From Lepus europaeus (taxonomy: Eukaryota > Chordata > Mammalia > Lagomorpha > Leporidae), in contig NC_084834.1 of the NCBI RefSeq assembly GCF_033115175.1, positions 93,267,808 to 93,331,807 on the forward strand: a stretch of 64,000 bases of DNA, written 5' to 3'. Position numbers and translations under genes: made by a program. The stretch's first letter is position 1, and each line of letters starts with the position of its first letter. The notes under the pieces were generated by a model, which ran no database searches, was not told the DNA's origin, and saw nothing but the letters and a program-made list of their open reading frames with translations. Positions 37,616 to 49,149 of the stretch are shown piece by piece.

Positions 37616-38031
37616 AAGACCAATCAGTGAGTGAAAGATGTATGAGAAGTTGTAAAAGGAAAAAGAGTAAGGTCAAGGGCCATGATGAGCAAAGGCACAG
37701 AGCCTAGACAACAGAATGGTGGTGGTGGTATATGTGTTTCTGTTTGTGCACATGCACATGTAAAGCAAACTGAAAGGAGTTCTGTGATAATAAAATATAG
37801 CACATGTAGTCAGAAACAGGCAAAGGCTAGACAGAGGGTGGGTGGTCTTATGTATCAACATACCCAACAAAGACTTCTTACTGAATAAGAGAAACCACTG
37901 AAGAATATAAGAGAATGGCATGGCCAAATCTATGACTAGATTGAAGAGAAACATGTGGGAGAAGAGAGGTCTGATTGAGATAGGAAAGGTTAGGATGGAT
38001 AGAAGATATAAATTCAATAATAATTCATGTC

Positions 38032-38340
38032 GAGGCCAGGGTTGTGGTGTAGCATGCCTGTGATGCCAGTATCCTATATGGGCACTTATTCATGTCCAGG
38101 CTGCTTGCCTTCTGATTCAGCTCCCTGCTAATGGCCTTGTAAAAGCAGCAGAATATGGCACAAGGGCTTAAGCCCCTGCTACCCACATGGAAGACCCAGA
38201 TGAAGCTCCTGGCCTAGCCCTGGCCATTGCAGACATCTAGGGAATGAACCAGTAAATGGAACATTTCCATATCTCTTTGTTCACCCCTAACCCCTCCAAC
38301 AACTCTAAGTTTCAAAATAAATTAATAAATCTTAAAAAAT
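38032..38340 (+). mobile_element. C-repeat SINE, diverged
   Basis: Head GAGGCCAGGGTTGTGGTG with a short deletion after it, ACATGGAAGACCCAGATG block, AAATTAATAAATC tail. Confidence 0.88.
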
Positions 38341-39000
38341 CCCAATATGCAGAAAATGTAAGCTGGAACAGTCAGCAATAACACATATATTTACTGTTTT
38401 TAATAATATAATTAACAATTCTCTCTTCTATTCTCATTCTCTCTTTGTAACTCTTTCAAATTAATAACTCTTTAAAAATAACATATATTAATAAACAAAC
38501 TTCACAGAACTTGGTTCTTGATTGAATGTGGATGAAGAATGAGTAGAATGACTCCCCAGTATCTTAGCTGAGCCGATGATAGTGTTGGTGGAACCATCGA
38601 AAGAAATAGAAAATGAAAACAGGAAATGAAATTGATAACAGAGGTAGATACTAAGTGCTATGTGAGTAGAGATGTCTATTTGAAAATTAAATATATGATA
38701 TGAAGGTCAGACGAATATTGTTTGCTAACAACATAGACTTGAGAGTATTAGCAAGGGGAGCTCCTTGAAACCATAATAGTGAATGAGGTCACTCATAGAA
38801 AATTTGTAGATAATGAATAAAGGGTCAAGGTAGACCTTTGTAGACAATAAGTCTCAAAGATTGTGCAGAATAAGATAAGTACACTAAGAAGGTAGGGTAG
38901 AGAACATTCAGAGAAATTCATGTAAAATAATAGCATTGCAGTATTTTAGAAATCAAGTGAGCACAGGGTTTCAAAAGAAGGAGGCAATTAGTAGCTCTTA

Positions 39001-41624
39001 TAAATGAAATATCTCAATAATTTTTCTTCCATGGCACCAAAAAGACACTATGGGAAGATGCCCTTGAACCCTATGAGAATTTCGCAATCTTCAGAATTGC
39101 TATCATACCCAGAAATATCCAAATTAATCCCTAGTGAGGACATTTATATGAAACTGCACCTAAAAATCTAGAACAATAGGAAAAGAATATCTCCAATACC
39201 ATGTGGGTGCTGTACATGCCTAACAAAAGATGAAACTGTAGAACAGGTGTAACACCGGCAGAAATCGAGTTACAGTGCTCTCAGATATGATCTTCCAAAG
39301 GTCTTTGAGAACTTGAGAAGTGATCTCTGAGTGATCTAGCTAGTTAAAAGTTACTTTCTATGAGAAATCACTATATTCTCTCTATATATTTATAGTCTAT
39401 AAGAAATCATTATAATCCTCAGAATAATAATCCTCAGAGTCAAAAAACTACCAAAGAAATGTTCTGAAATATCTTGAAAGCCCATAGCTAATTAGTGATG
39501 GTATTTCCACTAAAACCCAATTTAAAAAGTAATCTGGAGTAGATGGTAATAAGTGGACAATAAAACACAAGGTGAATTTAAAGTGAAAATCTTTGTAAAA
39601 CAATACATAGAAACAGAAGCTGACAGGATGAGTGTATTTCCCACTTTACCCCAAATGTTCTACTTCATGTTTGTTGTCTTTGGACTTATTTACACTCTCC
39701 CATTATATGCTTCTAGCTGTCTTACGTGTTGCGGTTGGGAGGGTAAATATGTGGGCACCCCACATAGCAATGTTGCTACATGGCATATGAAATATCTGAG
39801 GTATACAGTAATTTGAGGATGGAGGAAAAAAACTGAATTGCAGTATTTGTCTACCACTGAGGTTTCAACAATTGCAACTGCACTCTTCTCTAAGACATCA
39901 GGTCAGCATTTCTTCTTGTTTTCTCTATTTTTTGAGAATGTAAAACTCAGCTATAAAATATGGCTCTTGGAATATAATACATGGAGGAGTCCAAGTCTAC
40001 ATAATAAATCTGGGATTGAGGAATAGGGATTCTACAGAGTTCTTGCTGCTGGAAATGATTTCTTACTAAAAAGATTGCTTTATGAGTATCAATTCAGTCC
40101 CTAATCGTTTCTCCCAAGGTAAAATTTAAATTTTTCTTGTGACTCAATTTTATTTATATATTTAAATACCCTTAATTAAGTACAACATGTGAACTTATTC
40201 TTTCCTTAATCTTCAAGATAATCCATTTTTCAACAGCATCCTAAAATGCTAGTGATGGAATAGAGTTCAGAGATTATCTAACGTCACCCTTATTTAATGT
40301 GAATGAGAATATGGAAACTCAGAGAGCACAAGTGATTTGTCCATGATCACAGAGTTCATTAGTAGCAAAATTAGAAATGAAAGTTGTGGGCTCTTATGGG
40401 AAAAGATAGAATGAAAAATTTTTTATGAGTTAAAGAAATATTCAATTGGATAATTCAACACATACAAGTGGTTTTCATCAAAGACAAATTTGAGGATGCC
40501 ACTCTGATCTCTGATCTGTGTTCCAAATTTCTGTCAGTCTACACATATAGCTAGATCTGGCATTGATCAGAAAAGCAGTCAACACTTAGATTCCAAAATG
40601 GTTTTTGTAGACATCAAGACCTCTGAACACATGCATCTCAAAAGAGATGAGAGCCAGATAATCCAAGTTGTACAAGGTTGTTCCTTTCATCCATCTGGGA
40701 GTACTGAGGTGAAATTTTCTTCTGCACTGGTCCCGCTCTGAACCATATGACAATCATCGCATTGTTGGTGTCTGTCTTCTGCTTCTGTGGCCCTAATTAA
40801 GCATCTCTCTGTGCTCTGCTGCCTTGTTTAAAATGCCAGAGGAAGCTTTAAATAGCACTGTTTTTCAGTCTGTGCATTCCCTATTAATTCAGCAGCTGGA
40901 TCAAAGCAAATGGTAATGTGTCTGTTGAAACATGCTGGTTTTTCTTACCAACCATGGCAGTTGGATGATTGTCAAAAAAAATGCATGGTTTATTGAAAGA
41001 CTTTAACCATAGAGGGTATATTTTAGAACTAAGTTACAAGATCAGCAAGTCTATTTAATGAAATATGCAAAATTTGAATTTTATATTTCTTTGAATATAT
41101 ACATACAGAATTTTTCCACATAGATTGTAAATTTTGCACAAATAAAACTTAAAATGTTCACCTCCTGATTTTCAAATAAAGATGTAGAAAACAACTTTAT
41201 GTAGCAGTAAATAATGTGAAGTATTTGATCAGTGGCACAGTTCAGCACGTTTAATTATTTTTTCTAAAATTTATATTACCTATAGCACCAATGAAAGTGT
41301 ACTGCCCAAAATGGGGATATTTGCTTCAGAAATAGTTTTACTAACAAAGTATCAAAGTAATGAAAGTGTGCTAGCTATACACACAGTATCCAAAGAATTA
41401 ACTAGGTACAGTTATTTTTCTACAGTTACATAGTTTCTCCATGATGTGACCTTTAAGCAATAACCTGGTTTTCAATCAACAAAAATTCCAATTGCCTTTT
41501 AAAAATAGACACATGGTGATTTGAACTGCACTATCAGTTGATTTTTAACATTTTAGGAAATATGTCTGTGCTCTTGAATAGCAATTGATTTAATATTACA
41601 GATGAAAATAAACTCCTTTGAAAA
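39001..41624. other. MAPK10 intron, mostly unique
   Basis: No exon found. A MIR-like stretch is at about 40250-40395. The part 40690-40990 is repeat-free and of mixed complexity. Confidence 0.4.
40250..40395 (-). mobile_element. MIR fragment, antisense
   Basis: ATATGGAAACTCAGAGAGCA and GTGATTTGTCCATGATCACA follow the reverse MIR core (GAGGAAACTGAGGC ... CTTGCCCAAGGTCACA). Confidence 0.6.
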
Positions 41625-42480
41625 GCCTGAGAAATGGAGGAAATGTCAGCAAGTTGGCAGAGTAGAGCTAAGCACTCTTCCTCCCAGAGGAACACCAGTT
41701 GGAACAACAACCCACACACGGGCATGCCTTCACAAGAGCTAAGGAAGCCAGGGGACTGTAGCACTTTAGTGTGGCTCAGAAATAAGAAAAGAGACATTGA
41801 AGAGGGAAGAAGGGACAGTTTAACATTACATGCGTCATCCTTCCCTCAACCCTTGATAGCACAGCCTGGAGACAGAAGCCCCCCAGGTGGGAATAGGAGA
41901 GGGAGGTGATCAACAGATTTTGCCTCAGATCCCAACACAGCACACCCCAGCAAAACCTACTGCTGCTCAGACCCTAGACCAGGACCCACGGCCCAAGTCT
42001 CCAGGCTTGCCCTGTTTTCAGGCTCCAGGCTTATGAAACAGATTCAGGCTTCAGGCTACCCCACCGCCAGGCCAACCTGAGAACCCCAAAGTTTAGGCAA
42101 CCCCAGCACAGAGCTGACTCCCGTAGCCCCAGGCTATAGGCGCAGGCTAGCACCAGGGTGACCTCTGAAGTCCTAGTCACTAGGCTGACACTCCTAGCCA
42201 GATCCAGCCTCTAGACTGAGCTGGATACATGCTCCAGATCCCCTGAAGTCCCAGGACCTCAAGGCCACCTCAGCCTGAGTCTCCAGGTCCACTCTGCTGC
42301 CAGACAGTATCCCACAGACCAGCCCAGCAGAGCCGGCCTCGGTGCAGCCCCAGCGAACCCAGGCTCTGCAACTCCTCAAGCGCTGAACTGGGCAATATAG
42401 AGCATCAGGAGCAAAACTGATCCGTCATAATAAAGACTCTGTGGACTTGAAGACTCATTATTTGAAAATATATGAGGCCG

Positions 42481-42544
42481 TTTCAAAAAGTTAGTGGAAA
42501 ATGGAATTAAAGGATAATGTGAATTTTCCATGAACTTTGTGAAG
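42481..42544 (+). repeat. Fold-back element, short copy
   Basis: TTTCAAAAAGTTAGTGGAAA at one end and TTTTCCATGAACTTTGTGAA near the other are inverted complements with few mismatches, separated by about 20 bp. The ends match the 58781-58897 element, but the TTTATTTTGGTG centre is missing. Confidence 0.6.
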
Positions 42545-42930
42545 TCTCTTCAGAAAGTCAGAGGATGAATGAATGAAAAGGTGTGAAGAAAGTTTACAGT
42601 ATTTAAGAAATGTCACAAAAGAGCAAATGTTCAAGTCATAGAAGTTCAAGAAGTAAAGGGAAGACAGAAGGAGAAGGAGTTTATTTATAGATACAGTAAC
42701 AGAGAATGACCCAAATCTGAATAACGATATAAATGTTCAGGTCCAAGAAGGTCAAGGATCTCCAGCAAGGTTCTATCCTGCAGCAGATTGCTCAACAGAA
42801 ATTGTACAGGCCAGAAGAAAGTAATTTAATATATTCAAAGTACTAAACAAATAACCAAAAAAACCCACTTCGCTCAGCAAAGCTGTCTTTCAGAAATGAA
42901 GAAGTAAAGACTGTCCCAGACAAACAAAAG

Positions 42931-43143
42931 TTAATAGTTTCTCAGGCGTGGAAAGCCAAGATACTGTGGCTAAAAAATGACCTAAATAAAAGATCTCTGT
43001 GAGTGAGATCCCAGTAGAAAGAACAGGCCATCAAAGAAGGAGGTACCTTTCTCTGAAGAGAGGAGAGAGAACTTCCACTTTGACTATGGCCTTGTCTAAA
43101 TAAGGTCGGAGTTTGTGAACTCAAGAGTCTTCCAAAGCCTTGG
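42931..43143 (+). repeat. Block homologous to the rabbit L1 3' UTR at 25421
   Basis: Shares CATCAAAGAAGGAGGTACCT against CATCAAGGAGGGAGGCGCCT, and GTGAACTCAAGAGTCTTCC against GTGAACTCAAGGAGCTTCC, over about 210 bp. No A tail or polypurine tract follows it here. Confidence 0.65.
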
Positions 43144-43769
43144 CATAATTACAGAATACAAACCCTTCTCAAGAGCCTATTGAACTTTCTCCAGGATAGA
43201 TCATATGTTAGGCCACAATATAACAAGTCTTAACAAAATTTAAAGGCTTACAATCACATCAAGAATCATTTTTTGATCACAGTTATATGATACTAGAGAT
43301 AACGGGGAATTTCTGAAAATTTACAAATGCTCAAAAAGTTAAGCATCATGTTCTTGAACAACCAATGGGTAAAAGAATAAATTAAAAGAGAAATGAGAAA
43401 AAAAATTGAAACAAAAAGAAATGAAAGCAAACATATTTAAATTATAGCACATAGCATTAGCAGTTCTAAAAGAAAGGTTTATAGCAACAAAAACCTACAT
43501 TAGAAGAGAAGAAAGATTCCAAACAAACAATCTTACATCACACCTCAAGGAACTAGAAAAAGAAGAACAAAGTAAACCCAAAGTTAGCAGACGGAAAGAA
43601 ATAGCCAAGATCAGAAAAAAAAAAAAATGATATAGAGTATAAAAATGAAAAAATAATCAACAAAAGAGTTGCTTTTTAAAAAAACATAAATCAAATTGAC
43701 AAACCTATAGCTAAACTAACCAAGAAAAAATAAGAATCGAATGAAATCCGAAATAAAAAAGGAAACTTT

Positions 43770-44112
43770 GGGGCTAGCACTGTGGTACAGTGGGTTAAGC
43801 CTCCACCCTCAGTACCGGCATCCCATACGGGAGCTGGTTCAAGTCCTAGCTGCTCCACTTCCAATCCAGCTCTCTGCTATGGCCTGGGAAAGCAGTAGAA
43901 GATGGTCTAAGTGCTTAGGCCCCTGTACCCACATGAGAGACCTGGAAGAAGCTCCTGGCTCCTGGCTCCTGGCTTCGGATCGATCGGCCAAGCTCCAGCT
44001 GTTGCAGCCATCTGGGGTGTAAACCAGCAAATGGAAGACCTTTCTCTGTCTCTCCCTCTCTCTGTCTGAAACTCTACCTCTCAAGTAAATAAATAAAATC
44101 TTTTTTTAAAAA
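43770..44112 (+). mobile_element. C-repeat SINE inside the old L1
   Basis: Head GGGGCTAGCACTGTGGTA, B-box-like GGTTCAAGTCC, a local duplication of CTCCTGG in the middle, AAATAAATAAAATC tail. Confidence 0.95.
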
Positions 44113-44181
44113 AAAGAAGATGACATACAAATATACAGTACATTTGTTAAAAACTGCTCACTATCACTAATCATCAGAAAA

Positions 44182-44455
44182 ATCCCATATGGACACTGGT
44201 TGGAGTCCCAGCTGCTCCACTTCTGATCCAGCTCCCTGCTGATGGCCTGGGAAAGCAGCAGTGTGTTTGGTGTTTGGGCCCCTGCACCCACATGGGAGAC
44301 CTGCAAGAAGCTCCTGGCTCCTGGCTTCCATCTGGCCCACCCCTGGCCATTAAGGCCATTTAGGGAGTGAACCAGTGGATGGAGGATCTCTCTCTCCCTC
44401 TAACTCTGGCTTTCAAATGAATAAAATAAATCTTAAAAAAAAAAAAAAAAAAAAA
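44182..44455 (+). mobile_element. C-repeat SINE, head-truncated
   Basis: Begins ATCCCATATGGACACTGG, then GGGAGACCTGCAAGAAGC, AATAAAATAAATC and a 24-base A run. L1 sequence (CACTAATCATCAG) runs directly into it. Confidence 0.9.
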
Positions 44456-44463
44456 AGATAGTT

Positions 44464-44775
44464 GGGCCAGCTTTGTGGTACAGTGGATTAAGCCACAGTT
44501 TGTCATGCTGGCATCCCATACCGGAGGATTGGTTTGAGTCCCGGCTGCTCTGCTTTGATCCGATTCCTACTAATGTGCCTGGAAAAGCAGCAGAAAATGG
44601 CCCAAGGACTTCGGCCTCTGTCACACATGTGGGAGACTAGGATAGCGTTTCTAGTTCCTGGCCTTAGTCTGCCCTAGACATGGTTCATGTAGCCATTTGG
44701 GGAGAGAACCAGTGTATAGAAGATCTTTCCCTCTCCTTCTCTTTTTCTCTGCCTTTCAAATGCATAAATAAACCT
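44464..44775 (+). mobile_element. C-repeat SINE adjoining the previous one
   Basis: Head GGGCCAGCTTTGTGGTAC, GGGAGACTAGGATAGCG block, AAATGCATAAATAAAC tail. Only about 8 bp separate it from the poly-A of its neighbour. Confidence 0.92.
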
Positions 44776-44852
44776 AAGAGATCTTCGCACTCAAATGTTC
44801 ATCGCAGCATTATTCACAATAGTGGAGATAATTCAGCCTCAATAAAAGTAGC

Positions 44853-45170
44853 AGACAGGCCTTTGGCCTAGCAGTTAAAACGCCGGTTAATGTGCCCACA
44901 TCCCATACCAGAGTTTGTGCTCAAGTCCTGGCTCCAGCACCCAACCCCAGTTCCCGCTAAGGCACATCTGCTAATGCAGAGCCAGCAGTGGGGGCTCAAG
45001 AAGTTGGGTCCCTTCCACTCACATGGGAGATCTGCACTGAGTTCCTGATTTCCAGGTTCAGCCCAGCTCAGCCCTAGCCATTGCAGGTATTGGGGAGTGA
45101 ATCAGCTCATGGAAACTCTCTGTCCCCATCTGTGTCTTTCTGTCTCGTGAATAAAATCAATAACATTTAA
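44853..45170 (+). mobile_element. C-repeat SINE, older subtype
   Basis: Head AGACAGGCCTTTGGCCTA with GTTAAAACGCCGGTTAATG, unlike the GGGCCAG heads, and ending GTGAATAAAATCAATAAC. Closest in layout to the element at 60149. Confidence 0.85.
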
Positions 45171-45724
45171 CAAAATAGAAGAAGAAGGATATCCTATCAT
45201 TTGCAATGACATGGATGAACCTAGAAACATTAGGTTAAATAAAATAGGTCAGGTACAGAAAGACAAATATCACTCAATCTCAAATATGTGGCATGTAAAA
45301 TTTTAATTTAGAAGTAGAGAGTGGAACAATGGTTACCAGGATCTGGAGTGGATGGAAAAGTTTTGGGAGATGTTGCTGGAAGGGTACAAAAACTAGTTCA
45401 ATTTAGCCATCCCATAATGTTGACATACTTGGAAACATATTGTATATAATAGACATGTGCAGTTTGTGTGTGTCAATTTAAAAAAAAAAATGATGACCTG
45501 AAAGTACTCTATTCTGGAGGAAAATCTAATAGTCTGTCTCTGGAAACTAATCAGTTTTATTCTCCTCTCTTGAGTTGTCCCAAGTCCCATTGCTAGAAGC
45601 AGGGCCTAAAAAGTGATCATTTGCAGCCCTGGTGCACCCTGGAGTGGAAGAAAGGGGACCAACTGGGAACCATGAATGGAACAACAGAGTTAGTAACCTT
45701 AATGAGAACTCCTCTGGTGGAAGT

Positions 45725-46530
45725 CAGACAGAGCTATGATAATGAGTAGGAATGAGGTAAGAAGCGAAGACCAAGAGCTAGAAGATCCCCAGGAGAAGTT
45801 TTTGCTTCCTTTTCCCCTTTGGGGATGGTGGTGGTAGTGTATCCACTGAGTAGCCCTGACAGCTTGGATACTAAGTGGGCACAGGAGGCAGCATCAAAGG
45901 ATTTCTAGGGATCTGGTTCAGTCATCTGGTTGGAAACTAGTGCCACAGAGTGAGAGAAGGAAGAGGAGATTCTATGCGGGCAGATGATATGCCCAGTTCA
46001 ATATTCAATGTGTTGACTGAGACACCAATTTCAATTCCAGTGACTGGTAGATGCATAGATGTGGAATTCAGAACAGCCATATGAAATAATATGCATATTT
46101 CAGATATTTAGCAGTAATTAAAATTAAAACTGTGGTGCAAAAGGAGATGCCTGTGGAGAAAAGAAACCATCTTAAAGAGAGAACTCCTGGACTACACAAT
46201 TCAAAGGCAAGAGAAAACAACTCAGACTAGGCAGTGGCGGCTGCAGGAGGGAGAGTGTTGGCAGCCTATTCAAGCAAACGGATACGGAAGCTGCTCATTC
46301 TCCTTGGACTTGGCATCTAGGGGGCTACTAGTGATTTCAGAGAAACCAGTTCCCAAGTTTAAGAAGTGAACTAGAGAAATTATGAGTAAACAAGGACCTT
46401 TAAAAAAAGACTCGGCTATAAAGGTAGATGTCACTTCCTTGACAAAGGCAAAGGTGGCATACAAATGCATCGGCTTGTCTCTTTGGTTCTTTGAAATCAA
46501 AGAGGCAAGAACATGTTAATTTTTAGGAAG
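45725..46530 (-). mobile_element. Probable old L2, antisense
   Basis: GACTGAGACACCAATTTCAA and GGAATTCAGAACAGCCATAT follow the reverse L2 order (..GATGCCTATTAGACATCC.., ..GGAGTTCAGGGGAGAGG..). Weakly supported; boundaries approximate. Confidence 0.35.
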
Positions 46531-46749
46531 AAATCATTAGTGGAAACTGAAAAGTAAGACACACAGGGAAGGAAGAGATCCAGAGATCCACATATAGAAA
46601 AGAAGACCATAAACAAAAAAGAACTGTGTCCTGGATTTTTTTTTTTTGACTTTGTGTGACTGATGGTATCACAGGGCTATCATTTTTCTCCTCAACACCA
46701 TCCTCCTCCTAGTACCAGCCATACACAGCTGATGTCCATATGATATCTC

Positions 46750-46865
46750 ATGCAGTCCCCAGGCCACCTTCCTCTTCTATGTAAAGAACAAATGCACATA
46801 GAGAGGAAGCAATCTCTCTGTAAGTGGCAGAGACAGTACTTAAACTCGAAGCTACCTGATTATCA
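46750..46865 (-). mobile_element. MIR fragment, antisense
   Basis: ATAGAGAGGAAGCAATCTCT, AAGTGGCAGAGACAGTACTT and AAACTCGAAGC resemble the reverse MIR 5' side. Confidence 0.45.
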
Positions 46866-47164
46866 AATATACACTCTTGGACATTTTCCACCCAACATAG
46901 TTCTTGCTAATTTAACCTGATGAAACAAATTTAGCTAAAAGTTTTCTTAGGCAAACAAACAGAGAACAGCAGAAGGGAAAATATCAATGCTGTTCTGGTG
47001 GGTGTGACCCTCAAAAATACTATTAATTTGTATTACAGATACAAATATCTATGTGCACTCGATATGATGGTCAGAATGTGTACTGTACTTGTATTGTGAT
47101 GCTGCCACCTTGTGGTTGAAAAAAGGAAAACATTAAGTAAATGGTGCTTCTAAATGAGTTCAAA

Positions 47165-47335
47165 TTGCTCTCAACAAAACAATGGCTGCACATTAAAATC
47201 ATCTAGGAGCTTTACAAATACTAATGCTTGGATCTCACCCCCAGAGATAATGAGAAATGGAGGTCTTGGCATTTAGATAATTTAAAACTCCCTAGGTGGT
47301 TACAACATGTAGCCAAGATTAAGACCTCAGCTCTA
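47165..47335 (+). mobile_element. MER5A-like hAT remnant
   Basis: CATTAAAATCATCTAGGAGC, TCACCCCCAGAGATAATGAG and CTCCCTAGGTGGTTACAACA follow the MER5A consensus block by block. Confidence 0.75.
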
Positions 47336-47644
47336 ACCATGTGTAATGGTAATAGAAGAAAGGCTTGTCATTTGTCTGAATATGATTCACAGATGCAAGA
47401 GAAACAGTTCTAGAGAGAGTAATTTCTTTTCTCTCAAACTTCAATGATATCTATATTTTTAGTGGTATAAAATGGTTTTTGTATAGATATCATCGCATGC
47501 TATGATTTTGAAGAACAGGACAAAGAGATTTGCCAGTTATAATCAAGTAGGGACATAAGATTTGTATCTCATGATGAACTGCAGCCTATAGACCAACAAG
47601 TGATGATAGTCTCTGAGCCTCTTGAATAAATCCTAGGTTTCCTG

Positions 47645-47740
47645 AAAGGATCAGTGGACTCAGAACACCTCGACTTGGTTACTGGCAGGTTGAGTGACCT
47701 TGGGCAAGTCATTTCATTTGCAGTGAGCTCCATATACTAC
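47645..47740 (+). mobile_element. MIR core
   Basis: GGACTCAGAACACCTCGACT and GTGACCTTGGGCAAGTCATT are the diagnostic MIR core wording. Confidence 0.8.
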
Positions 47741-48584
47741 TTTATTCAGGAGAAGATTGATTCCAAATGTGGAACAAATATAACAGGTAATTTAACAGAT
47801 CTCTCTTGAGATCTTAAAATATGCAAACCATTACATTATAATCTATTGAGCTTGGAAAGCACTAATTTTGCCTGGGGACATCATAGCACTAAGTGACCAG
47901 AGGAACTTTTGAAAGCTGCTAAGGCAAATTTTAATTATAGTGTGAACTGAGTGAAATGAGAAAGTTTAATTAAATAATGCTCCAGTGGCTTCACAAGGAA
48001 GTTCAGTTCAGTTTTTCCTATTTTTCATGCTGTTCTGTAGTTTTCTCAGATGTTAGGTCACAGATGTATTAGCTTTCCATCATTAAAAAAGTATAATCAT
48101 GTCTTGACGATGGAAATTCTCTTTACTGACCCTTGAAAATCAGATTTTCTATAGTTCTTTAAACTTAACAGGCTCAGTAATTGTACCACAAACACCCAGT
48201 GCCCAAGTCATAAATCTTTCTTTTTCAATTCATTCATTTAACACATACGGATTAATGAACTACTATGTGTAATTAGTCATCCTTGAATTTTTCCCCCTTA
48301 GACCTCAGGTCTAATTATTCACAATTCATGTTGATTATTAGCTTCCAAATGTGTCTTGAATCTTCTGTCCATGTCTACTGTCAGTTCCGACCTTTGTTCC
48401 TACAAATCCATTCCACTGCCTTCCACTGTGCTTTTCCCTACCGCGGCACCACTTTGCAGAGGTACTGACCTTCAGAGAGTTCAAATCTCGTGCCGTTCTC
48501 CATTATTTAAAGCTTCCCTTCATCCAATTATACAGTAAATGGTCCATAATAGTGCTGCTTTTCTGGTTCCAGACCCAAATATTT

Positions 48585-48930
48585 TCTCACTCCAGCACAT
48601 TGAGCCACTCTCAAAGAATTGCCATTCTCCTAACCCTGGTTTTTTGCCCATCTTTCTTCACTTGAATAATCCCTGCTTTACGTTTCATGCTTCTGTTTAG
48701 ATATTATTACCTCCAAGGAGCCTTCTCTAACCACATTACTGAACTGAGTTCTTTCTATGTGCTTCCATTGTACAATAAACTTAACAAGTAGACTACTTAT
48801 CACTTAAAATGTTCTTGCTTGGCTTTTCACTAGACTGTGAGAAAAAGAGCTGAAGACAAGGTATGTTTGTTCAGCAGTATCACACAGCAATGTATTCAAC
48901 AAATATAGCATGAACAAAGGAATGAAGAAC
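48585..48930 (+). mobile_element. L2 3' end
   Basis: CAAGGAGCCTTCTCTAACCA, TCACTAGACTGTGAGAAAAA and a closing CAACAAATATAGCATGAACA with GAATGAAG follow the L2 3' end. Confidence 0.65.
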
Positions 48931-49149
48931 AATTATTGTGTTAAAAAAATGTACTATGGGATATGTACTAATAGGAAAACTTTTTAAGTTAAAGATATGA
49001 AATAAATGATGATGTATTGGACACTATTAAAATGATTTTAAAAACCAAAAATATTCCAGCTACGTATGTACACATATGAGCCACACAATCTTAGCTAAGA
49101 TGCTTAACATCCATTAACATCCATGAGCCTTACTGTCTCCAATTGTAAA

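Larger units (their letters stand above)
37012..39000 (-). mobile_element. Old L2, antisense, interrupted by two SINEs
   Basis: Reads like the reverse of an L2: GTACCTATCATGTTCCAGAT, GGCTGCCATCCTCAAGGAGT, then GAGAATGGCATGGCCAAATC and GATGTCTATTTGAAAATTAA further on. SINEs at 37286 and 38032 split it. Identification rests on block order only. Confidence 0.45.
41625..45491 (+). mobile_element. Near-full-length old L1 (L1M type) with insertions
   Basis: The 5' UTR-like start GTTGGCAGAGTAGAGCTAAG with TCTTCCTCCCAGAGGAACAC is followed by a GC-rich region with repeated CAGGCTCCAGGCTT-like units. Then come ORF1-end-like sequence (ACTGTCCCAGACAAACAAAA, about 42900), ORF2-like pieces (GATAGATCATATGTTAGGCC at 43193; CATCGCAGCATTATTCACAA at 44801) and an L1 3' end with A tail. 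No long frame survives. Four C-repeat SINEs sit in its right half. Confidence 0.75.

Noticed and set aside
42000..42380. Array of CAGGCTCCAGGC-like units, considered as a satellite or CRISPR-like array
   Set aside because: Units are irregular with no constant spacer and fit the GC-rich 5' region of an old L1.
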